DNA of 7,509 bases from CAYNLG01 sp964397995 (lineage in GTDB: Bacteria > Planctomycetota > Phycisphaerae > FEN-1346), in assembly GCA_964397995.1 (NCBI GenBank), contig CAYNLG010000120.1, positions 1 to 7,509 of the forward strand, given 5' to 3'. The notes beneath the pieces were generated by a model that saw only the letters and a list, made by a program, of their open reading frames with translations, was not told the origin of the DNA and did not search any database. Of this stretch, positions 1 to 6,379 are shown piece after piece. Within the stretch, counting starts at the first letter, position 1; every line of letters begins with the position of its first letter. The translations under genes were made by a program, and so were the position numbers.

Positions 1-1206
1 ATGGACCGGCCCGTGCCCGAGGCCCAGAGCCCGATCCGGTTCTACAAGCTGGAGAACGCCAAGGCCGCCGACGTGCTGGCCACGCTCCAGAGCATCGAGG
101 GCGACGCGGGCCTCGCGGACGTCGTCATCGACGGCGTTTCGGTCGAGACGGGCGGCCCCGCGAAGGTCGAGTACGTCAGCCGCGGGCCGACCCAGGCGGA
201 CGCGAACCGGACGGCGGCGGACGTGCTGGCCACGGCGCGCGGGGCGGGACCGGCGGCCGAGGGGGGCGTGAGCCTCGAGGGCGCCCGCGTCATGGCCGAC
301 GAGGCCTCCAACACGATCATCGTCATCGCCCGCCCGGCCGTGCACCCGGTCTACGAGAAGCTGATCCGGCGGCTCGACGTCCGCCGGCCCCAGGTCCTCG
401 TCGAGGCCACCATCGTCACGCTCGACACCACCGACGGTTTCGAGCTGGGCGTCGAACTGATGGGCGACAAGGACACCGACGACGGCAACCTGCTCCTGTT
501 CAGCCAGTTCGGCCTGACGACGCGCGACCCGGCCGCCGGGGCCGTCGCCCTGAACCCGGGGACGGGCTTCAACGGGGCGCTGCTCGGGGCGGACACGGCC
601 GACTTCGTCATCAACGCCCTGAAGGAGGACGACCGGGCGAAGGTGGTGGCGCGGCCGAGTGTGCTGATCAACGACAACGCGACGGGCGTCCTCCTGAGCG
701 AGATCGAGGAGCCGTTCTCGAGCATCAACGCCTTCACCTCCGGCACGACCACCGAGAGCTTCGCGGGGTACTCGACGGCCGGCACCAAGATCACCATTAC
801 GCCGCAGATCAGCGAGGGCGACCACCTGAAGCTGGAATACGAGATCACCCTGAGCAGTTTCAACGACGACGGGACCGACGTCCTGCCGCCCTCGCGCGAG
901 ACGAACTCGCTGACGAGTGAGGCCACCATCCCCGACGGACACACGATCGTGGTGGGCGGTCTGACGCGGGACGACATCCAGGAGTCGATCGACCGCGTGC
1001 CTTTCCTCGGGAGCATCCCGGTGCTGGAGCTGCTCTTTTCGAACCGGGATGAGCGGACCCGCCAAATGACCCTCTTCGTGTTCATCCACGCGCGGATCCT
1101 GCGCCACGATCGGTTCGAGGACCTGAAGGTCCTGTCGCGGACGGCGGCCATGGAGGCCGACCTGGAGCCCGATTACCCGTCCAGCGAACCCGTGGAGATT
1201 CACTGA
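1..1206 (+). CDS. gspD: General secretion pathway protein D, outer-membrane secretin (5' partial)
   Basis: Forms the multimeric outer-membrane channel through which T2SS substrates leave the periplasm. Only the C-terminal 401 residues are present: no signal peptide and no N0, N1 or N2 domain are visible, so the ATG at position 1 is probably an internal Met at the contig edge. Residues about 12-130 form an N3-like ring domain (FYKLENAKAADVL, then VMADEASNTIIVIARP and a helix ending LIRRLDVRRPQVLVEA). The secretin barrel follows: ARPSVLINDNA at 218-227, the TITPQISEGD strand at 265-274, TIVVGG at 315-320 and the signature VPFLGSIPVLELLF at 333-346, ending in FVFIHARIL at 359-367. The tail of about 34 residues is short and acidic, with no clear pilotin-binding S domain. 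The loop after DNA is divergent (LSEIEEPFSS where many homologues read VGQEVP). It lies 13 nt upstream of gspE. Family assignment is secure; the true start is outside the window. Confidence 0.95.
   Translation: MDRPVPEAQSPIRFYKLENAKAADVLATLQSIEGDAGLADVVIDGVSVETGGPAKVEYVSRGPTQADANRTAADVLATARGAGPAAEGGVSLEGARVMADEASNTIIVIARPAVHPVYEKLIRRLDVRRPQVLVEATIVTLDTTDGFELGVELMGDKDTDDGNLLLFSQFGLTTRDPAAGAVALNPGTGFNGALLGADTADFVINALKEDDRAKVVARPSVLINDNATGVLLSEIEEPFSSINAFTSGTTTESFAGYSTAGTKITITPQISEGDHLKLEYEITLSSFNDDGTDVLPPSRETNSLTSEATIPDGHTIVVGGLTRDDIQESIDRVPFLGSIPVLELLFSNRDERTRQMTLFVFIHARILRHDRFEDLKVLSRTAAMEADLEPDYPSSEPVEIH
70..234 (+). repeat. 15-bp direct repeat in the N3 domain of gspD
   Basis: GACGTGCTGGCCACG occurs identically at 70-84 and 220-234, exactly 150 bases (50 codons) apart. 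At the protein level AADVLAT is repeated at residues 22-28 and 72-78 of the partial GspD. The surrounding residues do not align clearly, so it is either a small remnant of duplication or coincidence in a biased sequence. Confidence 0.6.
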
Positions 1207-1219
1207 CGTCCGTGGTGCC

Positions 1220-2813
1220 ATGATCCGCCCGACCGATTCCGACGTGCGGCCCGACGCGGCCGGCGGCGCGGCTGAAGCCCGCGCGGCCGAGGCCGGGGCG
1301 GCGCTGCGCGTCGACCTGGCCGACGCCCACCCCTCGGCGGCCTTCGTCAAGCGCGTGCCCATCGGCTTCGCCCGCTTCAAGAAGGTCCTGGGCCTGGCGT
1401 CCGACGCCGGGCCCCTGCGCCTGGCGATGGCCGACCCCGCCGACCACGGCACCTGCGACGTCCTCCGCCGCTGGCTCGGCACGGCCGTGGCGCCGCGGGC
1501 GGCCGACCCGCAGCAACTTGCCGCCGCCATCAACCAGGCCTACGGCCAACAGACCGGCGCCGCCCGGGAGTTCGTCGAGAAGCTCGACCGCGACGCCGTC
1601 ATCGACGAGGTCAAGGACCTGGAGGCCCAGGAAGACCTCCTCAACGTCTCCAGCCGCGCCCCCGTCATCAAGCTCNNNNNNNNNNGCGGTCCAGCAGGAG
1701 GCCTCCGACGTCCACATCCAGCCCTATGAGGACCGGCTGATTGTCCGGCTGCGGATCGACGGCGTCCTGTTCGACGTCTTCGACCTGCCGGCCGGCGTCC
1801 AGGACGAGGTCGTCAGCCGCGTCAAGGTCATGGCCCGGATGAACATCGCCGAGAAACGCCTCCCCCAGGACGGCCGCGCCACCGTCCAGGTGGGCGACCG
1901 CGTCATCGACCTGCGGGTCTCGACCGTGCCCGCGAGCCACGGGGAGCGCGTGGTCATCCGCCTGCTCGACAAGAGCGTCCGCCTGTACACCCTCGGGGAG
2001 CTGGGCATGGATGCCGGTACCCTGAACCGGTTCGCCGACGTGATCGGGGTCGAGCACGGGCTGATCCTCGTGACGGGCCCGACCGGCTCCGGCAAGACCA
2101 CGACCCTTTATGCCGCCCTCGGCCGCATCAACTCCACCGAGCGGAACATCATCACCCTGGAGGACCCGATCGAGTACCAGCTGGACGGCATCAGCCAGAT
2201 CCAGATCAGCGAGAAGAAGGGGATGACGTTCGCGACGGGCCTGCGGAGCGTGCTCCGGCAGGACCCGGACATCATCATGGTGGGCGAGATCCGCGACCGC
2301 GAGACGGCGGTGATGGCCATCCAGTCGGCCCTGACGGGGCACCTGGTCTTCAGCACCCTGCACACCAACGATGCCGCCAGCGCCGTCACGCGCCTGCTGG
2401 ACCTCGGCATCGAACCGTACCTGGTGGGGAGCTCGCTGGTGGGGGTGCTGGCCCAGCGGTTGGTGCGGCGGGTGTGCCCGGCGTGTGCCCGGCTGGACGC
2501 GCCGGACGCCGGGCGGCTCCAGACGCTGCACTACGAGCCGACGCCCGAGGAGCGGGCCCGGTTCCGCAAGGGCGCGGGGTGCGAGGCCTGCCGCGGCACC
2601 GGCTACCACGGCCGCGCGGGCTGCTTCGAACTGCTGACGGTGGACGACGAGGTGCGGCGTCTGATCCAGGCCCGGTCGACGGCCTCCGAGATCGACGCCG
2701 CCGCTCGCCGCGCCGGTATGCACAGCCTGTGCGAAGACGGCCTGCTGAAGGTCGCCTCGGGCCAGACGACGCTCGAAGAGGTCATGCGGGTCAGTGTGAG
2801 GGCCGCCTTCTGA
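1220..2813 (+). CDS. gspE: T2SS assembly ATPase GspE (interrupted by a 10-N assembly gap)
   Basis: Cytoplasmic hexameric ATPase that powers pseudopilus assembly. The first 152 codons (1220-1675) encode an N1E-type domain (PIGFARFKKVL, LRLAMADP, a helix ending AINQAYG) up to APVIKL. The sequence resumes after the Ns at AVQQEASDVHIQPYEDR (from 1686), but in another frame. Then come RLPQDGR, Walker A GPTGSGKT (2076-2099), the Asp box ITLEDPIEYQ (2151-2180), Walker B with DPDIIMVGEIRD (2262-2297) and the His box LTGHLVFSTLHTND (2331-2372). A zinc-binding tetracysteine follows, with Cys codons at 2475, 2484, 2580 and 2589 (C-x2-C-x31-C-x2-C). Known GspE proteins have about seven residues between the APVIKL-like and AVQQ-like blocks. 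The full protein should therefore be about 534 aa, normal for the family, and the frame change is best read as a gap-size error. The ATG at 1220 is chosen because it opens just after gspD and leaves a full N1E domain; no strong ribosome-binding site precedes it. Confidence 0.95.
1676..1685. other. Scaffold gap (10 Ns) inside gspE
   Basis: Ten consecutive Ns lie between codons for APVIKL and AVQQ of GspE. The flanks are in frames that differ by one base across 10 Ns, so the true length must be a multiple of three if the gene is intact. In Vibrio EpsE-type sequences the matching blocks IIKL and AIKE are separated by seven residues, so about 21 nt is the likely true length. A run of exactly ten Ns looks like an assembler placeholder rather than a measured distance. 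Confidence 0.97.
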
Positions 2814-4027
2814 TGGCCGTTTACGCCTACACCGCGACCGGCGAAGACGGGAGCCGCGGGGCGCCCGTGCGCGGGACGATCGTGGCCGACTCGGCCCGCC
2901 AGGCGCGGGACCGGCTGCGGGCCCAGGGCCTGACGGTCCGCGACGTGGTGGCCCAGAAGCCCGGGCGGGGCCTGCCGTGGTACGCCCGATACCTCGCGGG
3001 GCGCCAGGCCGGCAAGGTGACGGGCCTGCTGCAGGAGCTGGCGACGCTGGCGGCCGCGGGCATCCCGCTGCTCGAGGCGCTCGACACCATCTGCCGCCAG
3101 CACACCGGTCGCTTCAAGCAGTCGATCCTGCTGCTGCGGGACCACGTGGCCGCCGGGGGGGGGCTGGCCGAGGCGATGGCCCTGCAGCCGGAACTGTTCG
3201 ACGCCCTGTGCCTGAACATCGTCGAGGTGGGCGAGAGCGCGGGGACGCTGGACACGGTGCTCGCGCGGCTGGTGGCCTTCCGGCGCCGGTCGGCGACGCT
3301 GCGGAACCGCGTGGCGTCGGCCCTGATGTACCCGGCCATCGTGCTGCTGGTGGCCGTGGGCGTCAGCCTCTTCATGATGACCTACGTCGTGCCGAACCTG
3401 CTGGAGGTGCTGCTGGAGAGCGGCAAGCCGTTGCCGGGCGCGACGGTCGTGGTCAAGGCCGTGAGCGACTTCCTGCTGGGGTACGGGTGGGCGCTGGGGC
3501 TGGGCCTCGTCGCGGCCGCGACGGGGGCGACGCTGGCGCTCCGCACCGACGCGGGCCGCCTCGCGTGGGACCGGCTGGTGCTCCGCCTCCCGGTCTTCGG
3601 CGATTTGGTCCGGAAGCAGGCGATCGCGCGGATGGCGATGGTGATGGCGACGCTGATGGCGAGCGACGTGCCGTTCGTGCGGGCGGTGCGGATCGCCCAG
3701 CGGACGGTCCGCAACGGGGCCCTGCGCGAGGCCCTGGAGGCGTGCGAGCAGGCCGTCTTCGCCGGCCGCGACATCGCCGCCGCCCTCGAAAAGACCCGCG
3801 CGTTTCCGCCCCTGGTCATCCAGGTCTTCTCGGTGGGCCAGGCGTCGGGGACGCTGGAAAAAATGCTGGAAGACCTGGCCGAAGGGTACGATACGCAGGT
3901 GGCCATCGCGACGGGCCGGCTGGCGGCGCTGCTGGAGCCGGTCATGACCGTGTTCCTGGCGATCATCGTGGGGGCGATCGCCTTCGCGACGATCCTGCCG
4001 ATTCTGGAGGCATCCGATGTGCTCTGA
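2813..4027 (+). CDS. gspF: T2SS inner-membrane platform protein GspF
   Basis: Polytopic inner-membrane protein at the centre of the assembly platform; it binds GspE and GspL and is thought to rotate as pseudopilin subunits are inserted. The 404-residue product has the usual length and the typical start MAVYAYTATGEDG. Two homologous T2SSF domains are visible, at about 70-195 and 268-396. Each carries the family motif and a following helix: VGESAGTLDTVL at 139-150 and VGQASGTLEKML at 341-352, then MYPAIVLLVAV and LEPVMTVFLAI. Likely membrane segments are 172-195, 222-243 and 374-396. The ATG shares its A with the gspE stop (TGATG), which fixes the start and suggests translational coupling; GAGGG at 2798-2802 may serve as ribosome-binding site. 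A longer open frame reaching back to 2474 is only overlap with gspE. A run of nine G at 3155-3163 encodes part of an AAGGGL segment without breaking the frame. Confidence 0.97.
   Translation: MAVYAYTATGEDGSRGAPVRGTIVADSARQARDRLRAQGLTVRDVVAQKPGRGLPWYARYLAGRQAGKVTGLLQELATLAAAGIPLLEALDTICRQHTGRFKQSILLLRDHVAAGGGLAEAMALQPELFDALCLNIVEVGESAGTLDTVLARLVAFRRRSATLRNRVASALMYPAIVLLVAVGVSLFMMTYVVPNLLEVLLESGKPLPGATVVVKAVSDFLLGYGWALGLGLVAAATGATLALRTDAGRLAWDRLVLRLPVFGDLVRKQAIARMAMVMATLMASDVPFVRAVRIAQRTVRNGALREALEACEQAVFAGRDIAAALEKTRAFPPLVIQVFSVGQASGTLEKMLEDLAEGYDTQVAIATGRLAALLEPVMTVFLAIIVGAIAFATILPILEASDVL
4006..4010 (+). promoter_or_regulatory. Ribosome-binding site of gspG
   Basis: A perfect GGAGG core lies six bases before the gspG ATG at 4017, inside the last codons of gspF. 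It is the best Shine-Dalgarno match in the window, which fits the need for much more GspG (the major pseudopilin) than its neighbours. It also supports the ATG at 4017 and the 11-nt overlap with gspF. Confidence 0.8.
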
Positions 4028-4427
4028 GCGACCCACGCGGAGCGGGCGGCGCGGCTTCTCGCTGATCGAGGTCATGGTGGTGGTCGTCATCCTCGGCCTG
4101 CTGGCCGGGGCGGTGGCCCTGAAGGTGGGCGACTACATGCGGACCGCGCAGCAGAACCGCGCGAAGTCCGACATCGCCACCATCGTCGACGCCGTCGAGA
4201 CCCACTACCTGACCCACAGCCGGTACCCGACGCCCGACGAGGGCCTGGACCCACTGCCCCTCAAGAGCCGTAACGACCCTTGGGGCCGGCCGTACCTCTA
4301 CAGCGTGCCCGGCCAGGAGGGGCCCTTCGAGGTCTACACCCTCGGGGCCGACAACCGGGAGGGCGGCGAGGGGGCCGACGCCGACGTCTACTCCTGGCAG
4401 CTTGGCAACGAGTCCGCGGAGGACTGA
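4017..4427 (+). CDS. gspG: Major pseudopilin GspG
   Basis: Main structural subunit of the periplasmic pseudopilus, made as a 136-residue prepilin and cut by the prepilin peptidase. The leader is 13 residues, rich in Arg, ending RRG; cleavage before FSLIEVM at residue 14 gives a mature protein of 123 residues with Glu at position 5. The hydrophobic N-terminal helix spans about 14-38. The globular part keeps GspG marks: SRYPTPDEGLDPL at 68-80, NDPWGRPYLY at 86-95, the PGQ...EVYTLGADN stretch, and an acidic end ADADVYSW at 120-127 that matches the calcium-binding loop in known GspG. Mature position 22 is Leu, whereas most GspG have Pro there. The gene overlaps the end of gspF by 11 nt and has a strong GGAGG site. 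The protein ends soon after the Trp of the calcium loop, as usual. Confidence 0.95.
   Translation: MCSERPTRSGRRGFSLIEVMVVVVILGLLAGAVALKVGDYMRTAQQNRAKSDIATIVDAVETHYLTHSRYPTPDEGLDPLPLKSRNDPWGRPYLYSVPGQEGPFEVYTLGADNREGGEGADADVYSWQLGNESAED
4418..4423 (+). promoter_or_regulatory. Ribosome-binding site of gspH
   Basis: GGAGGA sits six bases before the GTG at 4430 and overlaps the final codons of gspG. It decides between that GTG and an upstream extension of the open frame to an ATG at 4280, which would overlap gspG by about 150 nt and give a non-prepilin N-terminus. Confidence 0.75.
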
Positions 4428-4429
4428 CC

Positions 4430-4999
4430 GTGCCCCCCCGTGCCTTCACCCTGATCGAACTGATGGCCGTGGTGCTGCTCCTCGGCCTGCTGGCGGGGGC
4501 GGTGGCGTGGTCCCTGGCCGAGAACGTCGAGGCCGCCGGCCGCGCCGACGCCGTCGGACGCGTCGTCCAAGCCGACTGCCTGGCCCGGATGGCGGCCCGG
4601 AGGCTGGGGCGACCGAGCGTGCTCCGCATCGACCTGGAGGCCCAGCGCCTCTGGCGTGTGACACCGGCGCCGGGCGGCCCGGCCGGCCCGGGCGCCGAGA
4701 CGTCCCACCCGGTGGACGTTCCCGCCGGGTACCGCATCGACCGCGTGGCGGTGGCCGACGCGGCCGCCACGCGCGACGCCGGCATCGTCGAGATCGCCTA
4801 CTCGACCGGCGGGCGGAGCGCCAGCTATGCCTTGCGGCTGGTACGGGCGGACCGGGACGAGACCCCGGCCGGGGCCGACGCCCCGGGGCCGTGGCTCGTC
4901 GTTGCCGGCCTGACCGGCCATGTGAGCCTGAACCATGACGAAGCCGACGTCGACAACCTGCTCGCGCTGTTGGCGGCGGGCCGGCCTGACGCTCGTTGA
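4430..4999 (+). CDS. gspH: Minor pseudopilin GspH-like
   Basis: Predicted minor pseudopilin that in known systems links the tip complex to the GspG shaft. The GTG start two bases after the gspG stop is chosen because it directly precedes a short prepilin leader (MPPRA) and has a good ribosome-binding site. The mature sequence would begin FTLIELMAVVLLLGLLAG, with Glu5 and a hydrophobic helix of about 21 residues. The residue before the cut is Ala rather than the nearly universal Gly. The remaining 160 residues are weakly conserved, with strands such as VLRIDLEAQRLWRV (64-77) and a C-terminal PWLVVAGLTGHVSL (154-167) that fits the last GspH strands. A Gly/Pro-rich loop lies at 79-90. The H assignment rests mainly on position between G and I and on general fold; another minor pseudopilin class is possible. 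The last 65 bases are shared with gspI. A run of seven C follows the start codon. Confidence 0.82.
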   Translation: MPPRAFTLIELMAVVLLLGLLAGAVAWSLAENVEAAGRADAVGRVVQADCLARMAARRLGRPSVLRIDLEAQRLWRVTPAPGGPAGPGAETSHPVDVPAGYRIDRVAVADAAATRDAGIVEIAYSTGGRSASYALRLVRADRDETPAGADAPGPWLVVAGLTGHVSLNHDEADVDNLLALLAAGRPDAR

Positions 5000-5414
5000 G
5001 GTCGTTGCCGCCATCGCCATCCTCGGCACCCTCCTGGTGGGCGTGGTGCTGGCCAAGGCGCGGCACACGCGCCAGGCGGCGCTGGCGGTGCGCACGCGGT
5101 CGGCGGTGCGGGAGGCGGACGCCCTGATCGCCGGCTGGTGGGCCCGGCCGGAGGGCGTGCCGGTGGGCGAGGCGGGCACGCTGGAGGAGGCCGAGCCGCC
5201 GTTCGCCTGGCAGACGCGCGAGGTCGCGAACCCGGAGGTCGAGGCCCTCGGGGCCCGGGTCGTCCGGGTGGCGCTGCGCCCGGCGGGCGCGGCCGAGGGG
5301 GGCGGCGCGGTGGCGCCGTTGGTGGTCGTGGACCTGGTCCTGCCGCCGCCGGAAGCGGACGCGGGCGCCGCCGATGACGAGGCGTCCGCCGCCGCGGAAG
5401 GGGGGCGGCCGTGA
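4935..5414 (+). CDS. gspI: Minor pseudopilin GspI-like
   Basis: Predicted minor pseudopilin that starts the GspI-J-K tip complex. The 159-residue prepilin has a 17-residue leader with two Cys (TTCSRC) and a basic end WRRAG. Cleavage would leave LTLVEVVAAIAILGTLLVG, with Glu5 and the LTLVEV/AIAIL pattern common in GspI. The small globular part has the family's order of strands: FAWQTREVANPEVEALG at 90-106, ARVVRVALRP at 107-116 and APLVVVDLVLPP at 127-138. It ends in an acidic Ala-rich tail (139-159) that looks disordered. The ATG at 4935 is the only start codon in this frame before the mature sequence, so the long overlap with gspH is required. No strong ribosome-binding site precedes it. The stop overlaps the gspJ start (GTGA). 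The I assignment rests on gene order plus the N-terminal pattern and size. Confidence 0.85.
   Translation: MTKPTSTTCSRCWRRAGLTLVEVVAAIAILGTLLVGVVLAKARHTRQAALAVRTRSAVREADALIAGWWARPEGVPVGEAGTLEEAEPPFAWQTREVANPEVEALGARVVRVALRPAGAAEGGGAVAPLVVVDLVLPPPEADAGAADDEASAAAEGGRP
5396..5405 (+). promoter_or_regulatory. Ribosome-binding site of gspJ
   Basis: A purine run GGAAGGGGGG ends five bases before the GTG at 5411, within the last codons of gspI. It supports GTG initiation in the GTGA overlap. Confidence 0.55.
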
Positions 5415-6379
5415 CGCGACCCGCCCCCGGGTTCACCCTGATCGAACTCCTGGCCGCCTCGGCCCTGACGGCGGTCCTGATGGTCGGCGTGCTGGCGGTG
5501 ATTGCCGACCTCGGGGCGGCGGGGATGGAGCCGACCCGCGCGCTGGAGGCCGACGCGACCTTCGAGGACGACGCCCTGGCCGCGTGGCTGTCGCTCCTGC
5601 GCGAGGACCTGGAGCACGCCATGGACGTCGATGTGCCGCGCCCGGGCGTGCTTGTCCTGACCGGTTACGGGGCGCTGGACGGGTCGCGGCGGGAGCGGAC
5701 GCATCGGCCGGTCCGGGTGCGGTACACGGTGGAGGAGGTGGGGGGCCGCGCGTGGCTCGTGCGGCGCCAGGCCGCCCTGGACGTCCTCTCGAACCGGCAC
5801 GTGCAGCGGGACCTGGTGTGCTCGGGTGTGGTGCGGTTCGCGCTGGAGGCCGTCGGGAGCACCGCGACGAGGCGGGGGGTGGCGTCCGCGCCGACGGCCG
5901 CCGAGGCGACGCGGACGGGCGGGGCGGATGCCGCCTCCGAGGCGGCCCCGGGCACCGGAGCCGCGCCGGCGGGGGCCGTCCGGGCGCCAGCCGCCGGGAC
6001 CCGCGCGCCGCCAGCCGACCCGGCGACGCCCGAGACCCCCGCGCCGCAGGGCGCGGAGCGCCCCGAGGGCGTGGTCATCAACCACCTGCACTACTACCTG
6101 AAGTACGCGCCGCACCTGTATGAGGGGGGCCCCGAGAGCGCCCCGGCGGAGACATCCGAAGCGCCGACCGCCCCGGCGGCCGATACAGCTATTGCCACGG
6201 CGGGCGCCTCCGGTGCGCCCGGCGCCGGGGGGGCGGTCGCGCCGACCGAGGCGCCGGCGGCGCGCCGCCGGCCGCGGCCCCGCGACGTGCCGTGGTGGCT
6301 CCGCGTCTGGACCGACCCGGCGACAGAGGCCCCGACGTACGAGCGGCTGGTGACCATCCGAACGGACGAGCCCCTATGA
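5411..6379 (+). CDS. gspJ: Minor pseudopilin GspJ-like with Ala/Pro-rich insertions
   Basis: Predicted minor pseudopilin of the GspI-J-K tip. It starts at a GTG overlapping the gspI stop. The leader MTRPAPG is followed by FTLIELLAASALTAVLMVGVLAV with Glu5 and a hydrophobic helix at about 8-34. Family-like parts are the linker with LLREDLEHA (62-70), GRAWLVRRQAALDVL (112-126) with the paired Arg usual in GspJ, the strand CSGVVRFALEAV (137-148), a block INHLHYYLKYAPHLYEG (223-239), and a closing DVPWWLRVWTD...YERLVTIRT (292-318) like the last GspJ strands. At 322 residues it is much longer than the usual 190-230. The excess lies in two low-complexity Ala/Pro/Gly/Thr stretches, at about 150-218 and 240-288, the second ending ARRRPRPR. 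Removing them leaves about 200 residues, a normal GspJ. The frame is open throughout and overlaps gspK by four bases, so it appears intact. Confidence 0.85.
   Translation: MTRPAPGFTLIELLAASALTAVLMVGVLAVIADLGAAGMEPTRALEADATFEDDALAAWLSLLREDLEHAMDVDVPRPGVLVLTGYGALDGSRRERTHRPVRVRYTVEEVGGRAWLVRRQAALDVLSNRHVQRDLVCSGVVRFALEAVGSTATRRGVASAPTAAEATRTGGADAASEAAPGTGAAPAGAVRAPAAGTRAPPADPATPETPAPQGAERPEGVVINHLHYYLKYAPHLYEGGPESAPAETSEAPTAPAADTAIATAGASGAPGAGGAVAPTEAPAARRRPRPRDVPWWLRVWTDPATEAPTYERLVTIRTDEPL
5858..6274 (+). repeat. Low-complexity GC-rich tracts coding the GspJ insertions
   Basis: Two compositionally biased stretches (about 5858-6064 and 6128-6274) are made mostly of GCG, GCC, CCG, GGC, ACG and GAG codons and encode Ala/Pro/Gly/Thr-rich segments. 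They are not exact tandem repeats. They are separated by an ordinary coding block (6068-6124). The second contains a seven-G run at 6227-6233. They probably encode flexible, exposed loops. Confidence 0.6.

Noticed and set aside
1207..1219. Promoter or terminator between gspD and gspE
   Set aside because: Only 13 bases are available, with no hairpin, T-run or promoter-like elements.
1668..1700. Genuine frameshift or programmed frameshifting in gspE
   Set aside because: The frame change coincides exactly with ten Ns, so the gap length is unknown and no biological shift can be claimed.
2474..2812. Upstream extension of the gspF frame
   Set aside because: It overlaps the zinc domain of gspE and adds non-homologous sequence; the ATG at 2813 gives the normal GspF N-terminus.
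2603..4090. 495-codon open frame on the - strand opposite gspF
   Set aside because: Its composition (His, Arg, Gln, Asp-rich) is typical of the shadow of a GC-rich gene, and gspF on the other strand is certain.
4280..4429. Upstream extension of the gspH frame to an ATG at 4280
   Set aside because: It would bury the prepilin leader inside a longer protein; the GTG at 4430 has a good ribosome-binding site and a proper short leader.
4388..6115. 575-codon open frame on the - strand opposite gspH, gspI and gspJ
   Set aside because: It is Arg/Pro/Gly/His-rich with no recognisable motif and lies opposite three genes with clear pseudopilin signatures. Long antisense frames are expected in very GC-rich DNA.
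6292..6375. Upstream extension of the gspK frame
   Set aside because: It lies within the conserved end of gspJ; the ATG at 6376 in an ATGA overlap gives a standard GspK leader.
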